DNA of 64,000 bases from Halarcobacter sp. GTDB lineage: Bacteria; Campylobacterota; Campylobacteria; Campylobacterales; Arcobacteraceae. The DNA lies in assembly GCF_963675975.1 (NCBI RefSeq), contig NZ_OY780939.1, forward strand, positions 2,232,001 to 2,296,000. The letters are read 5' to 3'. Made by a program: the position numbers and the translations under genes. The notes under the pieces are model-generated. The model had not been told where the DNA came from, ran no database searches, and saw nothing but the letters and a program-made list of their open reading frames with translations. Below are positions 15,919 to 24,784 of the stretch, one piece after another (position 1 is the stretch's first letter; the number at the start of each line of letters is the position of its first letter).

Positions 15919-18720
15919 CTATTTGGCAGTTAGATCTCTGTTTTTATATGCTAATGCAATTGTAACAAATACAGTTGCTGTCACATAATAAACCCACATT
16001 GGAATTGGAACAGGGTCACCTGTTGCATATGAGTGCATTCCTGATAGGTAGAAGTTAACTCCAAAATATGTCATTAATATTGTTGCAAAAGCTAAAAGTG
16101 ATGCAACTGAAAATGTAAATTGATTATTAAACACTTTTACAAATCTTAAGTGTACAACTAAAGCATATACTACAATTGAAACATAAGCCCAAGTCTCTTT
16201 AGGATCCCATCCCCAATATCTACCCCAAGATTCATTTGCCCAAACACCACCTAAGAAGTTACCAATAGTAATTGCACTTAAACCAATAATTAAAGCAATT
16301 TCATTTATAGCTGTAATATATTTTATATTTTCATCTAAGTGTGGTCTTCCTTTTCTAAATATAAACATTATAAGTGACATAAATCCAAGAATTGCTCCAA
16401 GTCCAAAGAAACCATAAGAAGCTGTTAATACTGAAACGTGGATTGTAAGCCAATAAGATTTAAGTACAGGTACTAAGTTTGTAATTTGAGGGTCAATACT
16501 TGTTAAGTGTGCTGTAAACATAAAAATACCTGCAACAATAACTCCTGCACTTAATGCAAGTAATGATTTTCTAAAGAAAATAACAGCTGCAAACACTGCT
16601 GACCATGAGATATATAACAATGACTCATAAGTATCAGACCAAGGTGCATGTCCAGAAATAATCCATCTGAATCCCATACCAAAAGTATGAAGTGCAAAAA
16701 GAAGTGCTAATATAATAAAAAATACAAATGTTGTTTTTTTAGGTTTGATTTTAGGATTAAATACAACAATAAATGCAACAATCAACATAATTAAACCAAG
16801 AATCATATATGCAACTGTTAGTTTAGGAAATATTGATAGTTTGTTAAACATAATCTCATTGTCTATTTGAGATTGAGGAGGCATAATATCAGAACCAACT
16901 TTTGTTTGATATTGAATAATCATATCAATAAATTTATTTGATAACTCCCAGTTTTCACTGATAACTGAGTTTATAAATCCTCTAATTAATGATTCAATAG
17001 CTATTTGATTATCACCTGTAAATGTATTCATAGCTTCTAAAGGATTATACCATCTGTTATTATCATTACCATTTTGTTGAGGGAACATTCTAAATAGATT
17101 ACCATTATAAACCAAATATGAGATATTTAATTTCTCATCAAGTTTAATAATCTCTCTTTCAAAAGTTCCTCTTTCATTTGGTTTTGCCATTGAGGCAGTT
17201 TGTGCTTCTTGCGTAAGGATATATTTTCCATCTTTGTCAAAAACTTCACCAAATGCTAAGTATTTTCTAGATTGCTCAATCCCTAAAACTTTTTTTAGTT
17301 TTGGAGTTTTGATTTTAAGCATTTTAACATTTCTCCAAACTTCAGGACGTGTTAGCATACCTAATACAATCTGATCCGCATTCATACCAAACATTGAGCT
17401 TTTTCCAGTTAATTTACTTACAATCTCATGGTTTAGTGTGTTTAATGGTTTCATTCTTCCACCATTACTTTGTACTACAATTTTAGAAAATTTCTCAGCA
17501 GTCTCTTTTGAAGTAGTTTGGAAATTTTCTAAATAAGCTGTCATATCATTTTTAGTTTTTTCAAAATCTAAGCCATGGTTGTTTTGCTCTTCGGCATATA
17601 AAGAGTTTGGTGAAAAAGATAATGCTAATACTGTAATAATTGCAGCAGCGGAATTTCTAGTACTTACATATTTTGTCATTTTCCAGAATCTTGATTTTTT
17701 ATCAAATAGATTCCAAATTAATCCTAATGTTAATAAAAAGTATCCTAAATATGTCGGCCATTTACCTGGGTCATTGTTTACAGACAATATTGTTCCTTTT
17801 TCATCTTGGTCATAAGAACTTTGGAAAAATAAGAAGTTTCCTTCATGTAAAGTTCTATTCATAAAAATTCTATAATCATATTTTTTGCCATCTTTTTTTA
17901 TTACAGTTACTTCAGAAGCATAAGATGATGGAGCCATACTTCCAGGATATCTATCTAGTTGAAAATCATTAAGTGCAATAGAAAAAGGTAATTCAAGTAT
18001 TTTTGAACCATATTCTAACGTTACAACTGTATCTCCAAAGTCTTCAATTTTTGGAATTCCTGTTTGACCTCTTTTACCTGGTAGTCTTACAGTTTTTGTT
18101 TGACCATTAAGAGTTAAGTCTACTGTTAAGATACCCATTTCAGCTTTACCTTTTTTACTTACTAGGTAATTTACATATTTTACATTTAATGTTTTATCAT
18201 TAAATTTAATATCATGTTCAAATCTGTTTTGGTATTCACTTAAAAGTTCAACAATTCCAGTTGAAGTTTCACCCTCCATACCTTTTCTTAAAGCTGCAGC
18301 TGCAAACTCTTTTTGGTATTCTTTATAAAAACTTCCATTTTCTTGTTTAATTTTAATTTGTAAGTAAGGTTCTAGAGATATCATTCTGTTTTCCACTGCA
18401 CCTTCACGTATATGAATAATACCTTCATATCCAATATATCTAGTTGCTCCTGCACCTAAAAGTATTACAACGAATGAAAGGTGAAATATAAATCTACCTG
18501 GATTTTTCCACATTTTAAATTTAATAATAATACCAATTAGGTTTATTGTGGTAAGAACTAATGCTGCTTCATACCAGATATTATTATATACAAGTACTCT
18601 TGCTGTTGATGTTCCAAAATCATTTTCAATAAAAGTTGCGATACCTGCACCTAATGCTAAAATCGCAAATAGGGATATGGTTAACTTAAATGAAAACAAT
18701 AGTTGCCAAAGTTTCTTCAA
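15919..18720 (-). CDS. ccsBA: Fused cytochrome c biogenesis protein CcsBA (System II)
   Basis: Exports haem and attaches it to CxxCH apocytochromes on the periplasmic side. The single 933-residue protein joins a ResB-like N-terminal half (several membrane spans near 10-90 and a large soluble domain) to a CcsA/ResC-like half with many spans and the WWD haem-handling motif WANESWGRYWGWDPKETWAY. The fused form is characteristic of Campylobacterota. I choose TTG 18720 as start, giving MKKLWQLLFSF, because AAAAGGAT lies just upstream; the ATG at 18756 would place the ribosome site inside the gene. The two cytochromes c at 55.1-55.9 kb are likely clients. Confidence 0.93.
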   Translation of the reverse strand: MKKLWQLLFSFKLTISLFAILALGAGIATFIENDFGTSTARVLVYNNIWYEAALVLTTINLIGIIIKFKMWKNPGRFIFHLSFVVILLGAGATRYIGYEGIIHIREGAVENRMISLEPYLQIKIKQENGSFYKEYQKEFAAAALRKGMEGETSTGIVELLSEYQNRFEHDIKFNDKTLNVKYVNYLVSKKGKAEMGILTVDLTLNGQTKTVRLPGKRGQTGIPKIEDFGDTVVTLEYGSKILELPFSIALNDFQLDRYPGSMAPSSYASEVTVIKKDGKKYDYRIFMNRTLHEGNFLFFQSSYDQDEKGTILSVNNDPGKWPTYLGYFLLTLGLIWNLFDKKSRFWKMTKYVSTRNSAAAIITVLALSFSPNSLYAEEQNNHGLDFEKTKNDMTAYLENFQTTSKETAEKFSKIVVQSNGGRMKPLNTLNHEIVSKLTGKSSMFGMNADQIVLGMLTRPEVWRNVKMLKIKTPKLKKVLGIEQSRKYLAFGEVFDKDGKYILTQEAQTASMAKPNERGTFEREIIKLDEKLNISYLVYNGNLFRMFPQQNGNDNNRWYNPLEAMNTFTGDNQIAIESLIRGFINSVISENWELSNKFIDMIIQYQTKVGSDIMPPQSQIDNEIMFNKLSIFPKLTVAYMILGLIMLIVAFIVVFNPKIKPKKTTFVFFIILALLFALHTFGMGFRWIISGHAPWSDTYESLLYISWSAVFAAVIFFRKSLLALSAGVIVAGIFMFTAHLTSIDPQITNLVPVLKSYWLTIHVSVLTASYGFFGLGAILGFMSLIMFIFRKGRPHLDENIKYITAINEIALIIGLSAITIGNFLGGVWANESWGRYWGWDPKETWAYVSIVVYALVVHLRFVKVFNNQFTFSVASLLAFATILMTYFGVNFYLSGMHSYATGDPVPIPMWVYYVTATVFVTIALAYKNRDLTAK

Positions 18721-18869
18721 TATAAATCCTTTTCTAAATAATGCTAAATTATACATTTACAATATGAACTTAACGTGGAGAGTTAGTCATATTTGAAAAA
18801 TTTTGTAATTATAACTAAAAAGAGGTTCCTAAAACCTTGATTGTAATCATCTATTTAATAAATTAACAA

Positions 18870-18875
18870 TATAAT
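18870..18875 (+). promoter_or_regulatory. -10 element only 5 bp before cmoB ATG (leaderless transcript?)
   Basis: TATAAT at 18870-18875 is followed by TACAC and the cmoB ATG at 18881. A start site 6-8 bp after the -10 would coincide with the ATG. No ribosome site is visible upstream of the ATG, which fits a leaderless message. Confidence 0.5.
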
Positions 18876-18880
18876 TACAC

Positions 18881-19795
18881 ATGGATTTAGAAGAATTAAA
18901 AAAGAAAAAAGACGAATGTCGATATTGGAAAAATGTTAACCCTTGGTTTGAACAATTACAAAAAGTTTTTGAGCTAAAAAAAGGTAATTTAAAAGTTGAT
19001 TATGGAGATTGGTTTAGTGTTGGACGAAAAGAGAATCTAACAGATCAAGAGTTTGCTCTTATAGAAGAAACAGCTAAAAAATTAATTCCATGGAGAAAGG
19101 GTCCTTTTAATATCTTTGGACTTGAAATTGATAGTGAATGGCAAAGCAATATAAAATATAATCTTATTAGACCTTATTTTAATTTAAAAGATAAAGTAGT
19201 TGCTGATATAGGGTGTAACAACGGTTATTATATGTTTAGAATGTTGGAAGACAAACCAAAAAGATTGATTGGTTTTGATCCTTCACCTTTAACATTACAT
19301 CAATTTGAGTTTATAAACCATTTTGTTAAATCAGATATAATCTATGAGATGCTTGGAGTTGAACACTTAGAGTTTTACAACCATACTTTTGATTTTATAT
19401 TTATGTTGGGTGTTTTGTACCATAGACCAGATCCAGTTGGAACTTTAAAATCATTGGCTAGAGGATTAAATAGTAAGGGTGAGATTTTAATTGATACTTT
19501 TATGATAGACGGTGAAGATGAAATTTGTTTAACACCAAATAAAAGATATTCAAAGATACCAAATATATATTTTATACCAACAATTCCCGCATTGAAAAAC
19601 TGGTTAAGTAGGGCAGGATTTGAAAATATTGAGGTTCTTGCTGTAACAACAACTACAAGTGAAGAACAAAGAAAAACTGATTGGTCTTTTGATCAAAGTT
19701 TAGAAGACTTTTTAGACCCAAATGATAGAACTAAGACTGTTGAAGGGTATCCTGCACCAAAAAGAGTTTATATGAAAGCAAGAAAGATACAATAA
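18881..19795 (+). CDS. cmoB: tRNA U34 carboxymethyltransferase CmoB
   Basis: Uses carboxy-S-adenosylmethionine to convert 5-hydroxyuridine at the tRNA wobble position to cmo5U. The 304-residue protein has the CmoB N-terminal part with WFSVGR and WRKGPFNIFGLEIDSEW, then a Rossmann methyltransferase domain with VADIGCNNGYYMFRM (about 107) and GVLYHRPDP. Length is typical. No ribosome site precedes ATG 18881 (see the -10 at 18870). The partner CmoA is not in the window. The stop is 1 bp from that of the convergent GGDEF gene. Confidence 0.93.
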   Translation: MDLEELKKKKDECRYWKNVNPWFEQLQKVFELKKGNLKVDYGDWFSVGRKENLTDQEFALIEETAKKLIPWRKGPFNIFGLEIDSEWQSNIKYNLIRPYFNLKDKVVADIGCNNGYYMFRMLEDKPKRLIGFDPSPLTLHQFEFINHFVKSDIIYEMLGVEHLEFYNHTFDFIFMLGVLYHRPDPVGTLKSLARGLNSKGEILIDTFMIDGEDEICLTPNKRYSKIPNIYFIPTIPALKNWLSRAGFENIEVLAVTTTTSEEQRKTDWSFDQSLEDFLDPNDRTKTVEGYPAPKRVYMKARKIQ

Positions 19796-19796
19796 A

Positions 19797-20771
19797 CTAG
19801 AAAAGTTCTATTGTATCTTCAACTTTTAACTCTTTGTAGTTAAAAAGTTGACTTCTCCCTCTGTTTTTAGCTTCATATAAAGCTATATCTGCATTTTTTA
19901 TTGTTTTATCTATTGAATCATCTGGATTATGTGTTTCAAAAATATCAATACCTACACAAACAGTTTTTTTAAGTACTTGTCCATCTTCAGTTACAGGTAC
20001 TTCAACTTTTGCAAAACTCTCAATAATATTTTGAGAGATTTTTAATATCTCATCTTCACTATTTGAGCTTAGCATAGAGATTAAAAACTCATCTCCACTA
20101 AGTCTAGCTACCATATCAAATTCAGAGATATTAGTATGTATGATTTTTGCAAGTTCAACTAAAACTTGGTCAGCTATATCATGGTCAAATTCATCAATTA
20201 CAGCTTTAAAATGATCAACACCAACCATTAAGAAATAGATTGTTTTATAATCTTTTTTTGATAAAGCCATTTGTTTATTTAAATTTTCTATTAAATAGTG
20301 TCTATTATAAACTTTTGTTACAGAATCTAAAGATAAAGTTTCAATAAAGTTTTTCTTAATAATTCCATTTTGTAATATTGGAGATATTTGAAATAATGCA
20401 GCTTCTATAATATTGTATTGACTATCTATCTCATTGAAGTGTTCTTTTGATGTTGCAGAAAATGAAACAATAGCATTTAAATTTGTATGAGTATTTACTA
20501 TAAAAAAGAATGATAAAGAATCATCTAAATAAAACTCTTCACCCTCTATAAATATATTTTCCCTATTATTTCTTTCTATATCAAATAGGGCAAAAGTTAC
20601 ATTATCTATATCAAAATTTGTATGCAACCACAAATAGATATCTTCAGCCATTTGTTTAATATTTGATGAGTATTGAAGCTGATCATATAAATGATATATT
20701 TTTTCTAATGCTTTGAAAGCTTTTTCATCATTCGCAGACTTTTTAATCAGTTCTAAAATACTGTTTTTCAT
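19797..20771 (-). CDS. GGDEF protein, likely active diguanylate cyclase
   Basis: A 324-residue protein. The first about 160 residues look like a GAF-type sensory domain (ending SPILQNGIIKKNFIETLSLD). The GGDEF domain (about 165-320) has motif SGDEF, an accepted active variant, with LVGVDHFKAVIDEFDHDIADQVL for nucleotide and metal binding. Four residues at the I-site position read SEFD, so the RxxD feedback site is missing. It is downstream of, and clearly related to, the gene at 20780-21676 (8-bp gap), a tandem duplication in one transcript. Confidence 0.88.
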   Translation of the reverse strand: MKNSILELIKKSANDEKAFKALEKIYHLYDQLQYSSNIKQMAEDIYLWLHTNFDIDNVTFALFDIERNNRENIFIEGEEFYLDDSLSFFFIVNTHTNLNAIVSFSATSKEHFNEIDSQYNIIEAALFQISPILQNGIIKKNFIETLSLDSVTKVYNRHYLIENLNKQMALSKKDYKTIYFLMVGVDHFKAVIDEFDHDIADQVLVELAKIIHTNISEFDMVARLSGDEFLISMLSSNSEDEILKISQNIIESFAKVEVPVTEDGQVLKKTVCVGIDIFETHNPDDSIDKTIKNADIALYEAKNRGRSQLFNYKELKVEDTIELF

Positions 20772-20779
20772 AATTTACC

Positions 20780-21676
20780 TTAAAATAATTCTATTTTTCC
20801 ATTGTCTTTTTCAAACTTGAAAAATTGACTTCTTCCTCTATTCCTAGCTTCATATAAAGCTATATCTGATGACCTGAAAATCTCTTCAACTTTTTCTGCA
20901 TCATCTGGATAGATAGAAATACCTGTACAAATAGTTTTCATCAATGTCTGATTTGTATCATCATCTACAACAACTTTAACATCTCTAAAATTTTCTATAA
21001 TTTTATTTGCAATCATTATAGCATTGTTTTCATTTGTAATGTTGTGTAGTACAATTAAAAACTCATCTGACTCTATTCTAGCAATTATATCTGATTTTCT
21101 TACTGAATTCTCTAAACTTTTTGCTAACTCTTTTAAAACCTTATCTCCAACTTCATAATTAAATTCATCAATTACTGCTTTAAAATGGTCAATCCCAACT
21201 TTTAAAAATGCAATTTTTTTATGTTCTCTTTTTGACAGAGGAAGTACAGTTTTAAGGTATTCATTAACATATTGTCTATTATATAAACCTGTTAAATTAT
21301 CCTTTAAATTTGATTCAACTAGTTTAAATTCAAGATACCTATTATATAAGGTTTGAGAAATTATTTTAAATATGATTTCTACAAATTCTATAGACTCAAT
21401 TATGTTATTTTTTGATAAGTCGTCATAGTAAATTGAAATAGTTAAATTATCTTTTCCATTTAAGTTAATATCAAAACTCTTTTTTTCTAAATTTTTTTCT
21501 TCTTCAAAATTTTTATAGATTAGAGTTTCTTTTAATTTAACTTCTAAAAAATCAATTGATAAATCATTTTTTAAATAAGAAGATATATATTCAAGCACAT
21601 CTTCTAATTTTTTTATAGTAATTAAATGGTCATTTAAAGCAATTGCAGTTTGAAAATTATATTTATCCATATTCAT
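20780..21676 (-). CDS. Degenerate GGDEF protein with intact I-site
   Basis: A 298-residue sister of the protein at 19797-20771 with the same layout. The catalytic motif is ESDEF, in which the first Gly is Glu and the second is Ser, so cyclase activity is doubtful. Five residues before it is RKSD, an intact RxxD cyclic di-GMP inhibitory site. It may act as a cyclic di-GMP receptor or as a regulatory partner of the neighbouring active enzyme. This is inference from motifs. It lies 9 bp downstream of the MBL hydrolase gene, so the three genes probably form one operon. Confidence 0.85.
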   Translation of the reverse strand: MNMDKYNFQTAIALNDHLITIKKLEDVLEYISSYLKNDLSIDFLEVKLKETLIYKNFEEEKNLEKKSFDINLNGKDNLTISIYYDDLSKNNIIESIEFVEIIFKIISQTLYNRYLEFKLVESNLKDNLTGLYNRQYVNEYLKTVLPLSKREHKKIAFLKVGIDHFKAVIDEFNYEVGDKVLKELAKSLENSVRKSDIIARIESDEFLIVLHNITNENNAIMIANKIIENFRDVKVVVDDDTNQTLMKTICTGISIYPDDAEKVEEIFRSSDIALYEARNRGRSQFFKFEKDNGKIELF

Positions 21677-21685
21677 AACTAATTC

Positions 21686-22279
21686 CTATAAATAATTCTT
21701 CCAGTTTTCTAAAGAAGCTCTTTCTTGATTTAAAGAAGTAGCTTGTCCATGACCTGGGTATATTCTGATATTTTTATTCCAACTTAAAACTTTATCAATA
21801 CTATTTTTCATATCATTTGGATTTGAAAAAGGAAAATCTGTTCTTCCTATAGAATTATAAAATATAAAATCTCCTGAAAATAGGTTGTTGTCTATTTCTA
21901 TTGCAGAGCAACCAGGGGTATGACCTGGGAAAAAATGGTATTTTATTTTTGTTCCATCAAAATCTAATTCTTCATCCTCTTCAACTAGATAATCAGGTGT
22001 TGAAGGTGGCATACCAAGACCATAAGGATCTTGCTTTAACATAAATTCATCTTGTTTTGGTGTATAGATTTTTATGTTTAACAGTTTACTTAATTCATCA
22101 TTTGACCATACATGATCAAAATGCCCATGCGTATTTAAAATTGCAACAGGATTTGAAACATTTTTTTTCACCCAATTTGTAGCTCCGACACCTGGGTCTA
22201 TAATAAAATCTTTCCCATCAACTGTAATAATGTAACAATTTGTTTGATAATCACCCATTGGTTGAATTTTAATGCTCAT
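21686..22279 (-). CDS. MBL-fold hydrolase (glyoxalase II-like)
   Basis: A 197-residue metallo-beta-lactamase-fold protein with metal motif THGHFDHVW (HxHxDH, about 50-58), FPGHTPGCSA, the bridging Asp region LFSGDFIF and a C-terminal PGHG. This pattern fits small glyoxalase II-like thioester hydrolases; the separate C-terminal helical domain of true glyoxalase II is absent, so the substrate is uncertain. First gene of the apparent operon with the two GGDEF genes. Start ATG 22279 has GGGAAAT upstream. Confidence 0.85.
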   Translation of the reverse strand: MSIKIQPMGDYQTNCYIITVDGKDFIIDPGVGATNWVKKNVSNPVAILNTHGHFDHVWSNDELSKLLNIKIYTPKQDEFMLKQDPYGLGMPPSTPDYLVEEDEELDFDGTKIKYHFFPGHTPGCSAIEIDNNLFSGDFIFYNSIGRTDFPFSNPNDMKNSIDKVLSWNKNIRIYPGHGQATSLNQERASLENWKNYL

Positions 22280-22347
22280 ATTTCCCTACTATATTTAATT
22301 TGTAATTAGTTATTATAGTATATATAATTGAAGCTGTAAGGTAGATT

Positions 22348-23166
22348 ATGAATTATTATAAATTATTAGAAAATATTGTTTTAACCTCAAAACCAGAGGA
22401 TAAGATTGCTAAATTCAAAGAGTTTTATGAACATTTTAAAGGCAATAAATTATATATGGAAAAAAATTATTTACCATATAAAATGGAAAAACCATCATAT
22501 GCAAATATATTAAAAATTGTATTACCCCAAAAATCAAAACAAAGAAAATATGTAAATACAAAAGAGGGCAAAATCAATCTTCTTCATACAATTGCACATA
22601 TTGAGTATTCCGCAATTGATTTAGCTTTAGATGCAGCACTAAGATTTCAAAATATGCCAGAAGATTATTACAAAGATTGGTTAGAAGTTGCAGATGATGA
22701 GATTAGACATTTTTTGATGATAGAAAAACTATTAAAAGAGTTAGGATCTTTTTATGGGGATTTAGAAGTTCATACAAATTTATTTGAAGCTATGAAAAAT
22801 ACTCCGGATATAGTTTCTAGAATGGCTGTAGTGCCTAGATATTTAGAAGCAAATGGACTTGAACAAAATCCAAAAATTATGGAAAAATTAAAATCAAATC
22901 CAGATAGTTTTAATAAAAAGATTCTTGATGCTCTAAACATAATACTTGATGAAGAGATAACCCATGTTTATAAGGGTGACAAGTGGTTTAAATATGTATG
23001 TAAGCTTGAAAATTTGGAACCTGAAAAAACATATATAGATATGTTAGAAAAAGTGTTTCCAGGGAGTACTAGTAAAAAATATCATTTGAATTTTGAAGCA
23101 AGAAAGAAAGCAGGATTTTCTTGTGATGAATTAAAATTTCTTTCCAAATCTAAAGATTGTAATTAG
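22348..23166 (+). CDS. DUF455 ferritin-like protein
   Basis: A 272-residue protein with the DUF455 pattern. HTIAHIEYSAIDLALDAALRF (about 83-103) and WLEVADDEIRHFLMIEKLL (about 113-131) supply the E/H pairs of a ferritin-like di-metal helix bundle, and a later DEEITHVYKGDKWF (about 210-223) supplies the third. The biochemical role of the family is not established; some members lie near tRNA-modification genes. It is transcribed toward the phn operon but separated from phnF by a 120-bp regulatory gap. Confidence 0.8.
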   Translation: MNYYKLLENIVLTSKPEDKIAKFKEFYEHFKGNKLYMEKNYLPYKMEKPSYANILKIVLPQKSKQRKYVNTKEGKINLLHTIAHIEYSAIDLALDAALRFQNMPEDYYKDWLEVADDEIRHFLMIEKLLKELGSFYGDLEVHTNLFEAMKNTPDIVSRMAVVPRYLEANGLEQNPKIMEKLKSNPDSFNKKILDALNIILDEEITHVYKGDKWFKYVCKLENLEPEKTYIDMLEKVFPGSTSKKYHLNFEARKKAGFSCDELKFLSKSKDCN

Positions 23167-23203
23167 ATAAAAATTTAATACTTAACTATACAGCTATATT
23201 TAC

Positions 23204-23215
23204 TTGTATAGACAA
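23204..23215 (+). promoter_or_regulatory. PhnF-type operator, distal copy
   Basis: TTGTATAGACAA, an imperfect palindrome that matches the general form of GntR/HutC-family sites. It strongly resembles the TGGTATAGACCA site I recall for mycobacterial PhnF. It lies 86 bp upstream of phnF, exactly 60 bp from the second copy. Confidence 0.75.
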
Positions 23216-23263
23216 CTTGTAACTTAGCTGTAATTATCCTTTTTTATACTTTCGCAATAAAAC

Positions 23264-23275
23264 TTGTATAGACAA
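23264..23275 (+). promoter_or_regulatory. PhnF-type operator, proximal copy
   Basis: A second identical TTGTATAGACAA 15 bp before the phnF start; identity extends to a preceding AC (14 bases in all). Position just before the ribosome site suggests it blocks transcription. The 60-bp spacing puts both sites on the same face of the helix. Confidence 0.78.
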
Positions 23276-23289
23276 GCAAAGGTATTATT

Positions 23290-24012
23290 GTGAAAAATAT
23301 TTCAAAACCACTTTATGTGGTGATTTATGAAAAAATTTTAGAAAATATTAATAATAAAAAATATAATTGTTGTGACAAACTACCATCAGAGAATCTATTT
23401 GCCAAAGAGTTTGATGTAAATAGACATACTGTAAGACAGGCTTTATCTTTACTAAAAGATGAAGGATATATTTATACTATAAGAGGAAAAGGTAATTATA
23501 TTTCAAATATACAAGTACCTTATTCTATCTCTGATAAAAGTTCCTTTTCACAAAAGATTATAGACTTAGGTTATGAACCAAAAACAAAACTTCTTAGCGC
23601 AGATATTATAGAACCAAATGCGGATATTGCACAACAATTAGGACTTAATAAAAAGCTTAAAGTGATTGAATTAAAGCTTTTAAGATATGCAAATGATCTT
23701 CCTATTTCAGTTTCTTACTCATATTTTGATGCTTTTGTTTATAGGGATATTATTGATAACTTAGATATTGAGCCTTTTTCAATTTATAATATTTTAAATA
23801 AGTGTTATCCCCAAATGGAAATTACAAAAATTTCAACTGTTTTTGAAGCTCAAATTCCAAATACTGAAATAAGTGATTATTTAAAAATGCCAGCAAATAC
23901 CCCTGTATTAATAGCAAGTACAATATCAAAAAATCAATTTGGCGATTTTGTTGAATATGGAAGTGCTTATTCAAGAGCAGACGCAGTAAAAATAAAAGTT
24001 GATTTAGTTTAA
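23290..24012 (+). CDS. phnF: GntR/HutC-family regulator of phosphonate genes
   Basis: A 240-residue regulator. The N-terminal winged helix (about 5-75) has DKLPSENLFAKEFDVNRHTVRQALSLL and the GYIYTIRGKGNYIS wing. A C-terminal UTRA ligand-binding domain follows (about 90-240). It begins at GTG 23290 with AAAGG upstream and heads the phn operon, 12 bp before phnC. Two operator copies before it imply autoregulation and control of the whole operon. The ligand is unknown; it could be phosphate or a phosphonate breakdown product. Confidence 0.9.
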   Translation: MKNISKPLYVVIYEKILENINNKKYNCCDKLPSENLFAKEFDVNRHTVRQALSLLKDEGYIYTIRGKGNYISNIQVPYSISDKSSFSQKIIDLGYEPKTKLLSADIIEPNADIAQQLGLNKKLKVIELKLLRYANDLPISVSYSYFDAFVYRDIIDNLDIEPFSIYNILNKCYPQMEITKISTVFEAQIPNTEISDYLKMPANTPVLIASTISKNQFGDFVEYGSAYSRADAVKIKVDLV

Positions 24013-24024
24013 TAGGAGAATATA

Positions 24025-24759
24025 TTGATAAAGATGAAAAACCTAACTTTGGGTTATAAAAAAGAAAAAATATTAACAGATGTAAATATAAGAGTAAAAA
24101 AAGGTGAGTTTGTAGGAATCATTGGCCCTAGTGGTGCAGGTAAATCTACAATGCTTATGGCTATAACTGGTGGAATAAAAGTATTTGATGGAAAATTTGA
24201 GGTATTGGACTTTGATTTAGAAAATATAAAGAAAAAAAACCTAGTTAAACTAAGAGAACAAATTGGGGTTATTTTTCAAGGTTATAACTTAGTTGATAGA
24301 TTAAGTGTATTAGATAATGTAGTTAGTGGAATGTTAAAAGATATACCTTTATCAAGGGCTATACTTAAATTATATAAAGAAAAGGAGTTGGAAAAAGCAA
24401 AAGAGTATATGGATATTGTAGATATTACAAAACATTCATTAAAAAGGTGTGATGAACTTTCGGGAGGTCAAAGACAAAGGGTTGCAATAGCTCGAGCCTT
24501 GGCCGCTGAACCGAAGATAATATTAGCAGATGAACCTGTGTCAGCATTGGATCCAAAGAGTGCAAAAAAGGTAATGGGAATATTAAAAAAAGTAAATGAG
24601 GTTTATGGGGTAACTGTTGTTACAAATCTTCATCACTTGGAGTACGCCAAAGAGTACTGTATCAGAATCATTGGTGTAAACAATGGTACAGTAGTCTTTG
24701 ATGATAAAAGTGAGAATTTAACTGATAAATCAGTTGAAAAAATTTACGCTACAAATTAG
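24025..24759 (+). CDS. phnC: Phosphonate ABC transporter ATPase
   Basis: A 244-residue ATPase that drives phosphonate import with PhnD and PhnE. Walker A GPSGAGKST (about 37), Q-loop GVIFQGYNLVDRLSVLDNV, signature LSGGQRQRVAIARAL and Walker B IILADEPVSALDP are present, followed by the H-loop region VTNLHHLEYAK. The NLVDRLSVLDNVVSG stretch is typical of PhnC. It starts at TTG 24025 (GGAGAATATTTG context), 12 bp after phnF. Confidence 0.93.
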   Translation: MIKMKNLTLGYKKEKILTDVNIRVKKGEFVGIIGPSGAGKSTMLMAITGGIKVFDGKFEVLDFDLENIKKKNLVKLREQIGVIFQGYNLVDRLSVLDNVVSGMLKDIPLSRAILKLYKEKELEKAKEYMDIVDITKHSLKRCDELSGGQRQRVAIARALAAEPKIILADEPVSALDPKSAKKVMGILKKVNEVYGVTVVTNLHHLEYAKEYCIRIIGVNNGTVVFDDKSENLTDKSVEKIYATN

Positions 24760-24784
24760 TAGCAAACTAAAAAGGAATATAAAA

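Noticed and set aside
24734-24784. Earlier start for phnD
   Set aside because: It overlaps the phnC end and adds residues before a good signal peptide; ATG 24785 has a clear ribosome site.
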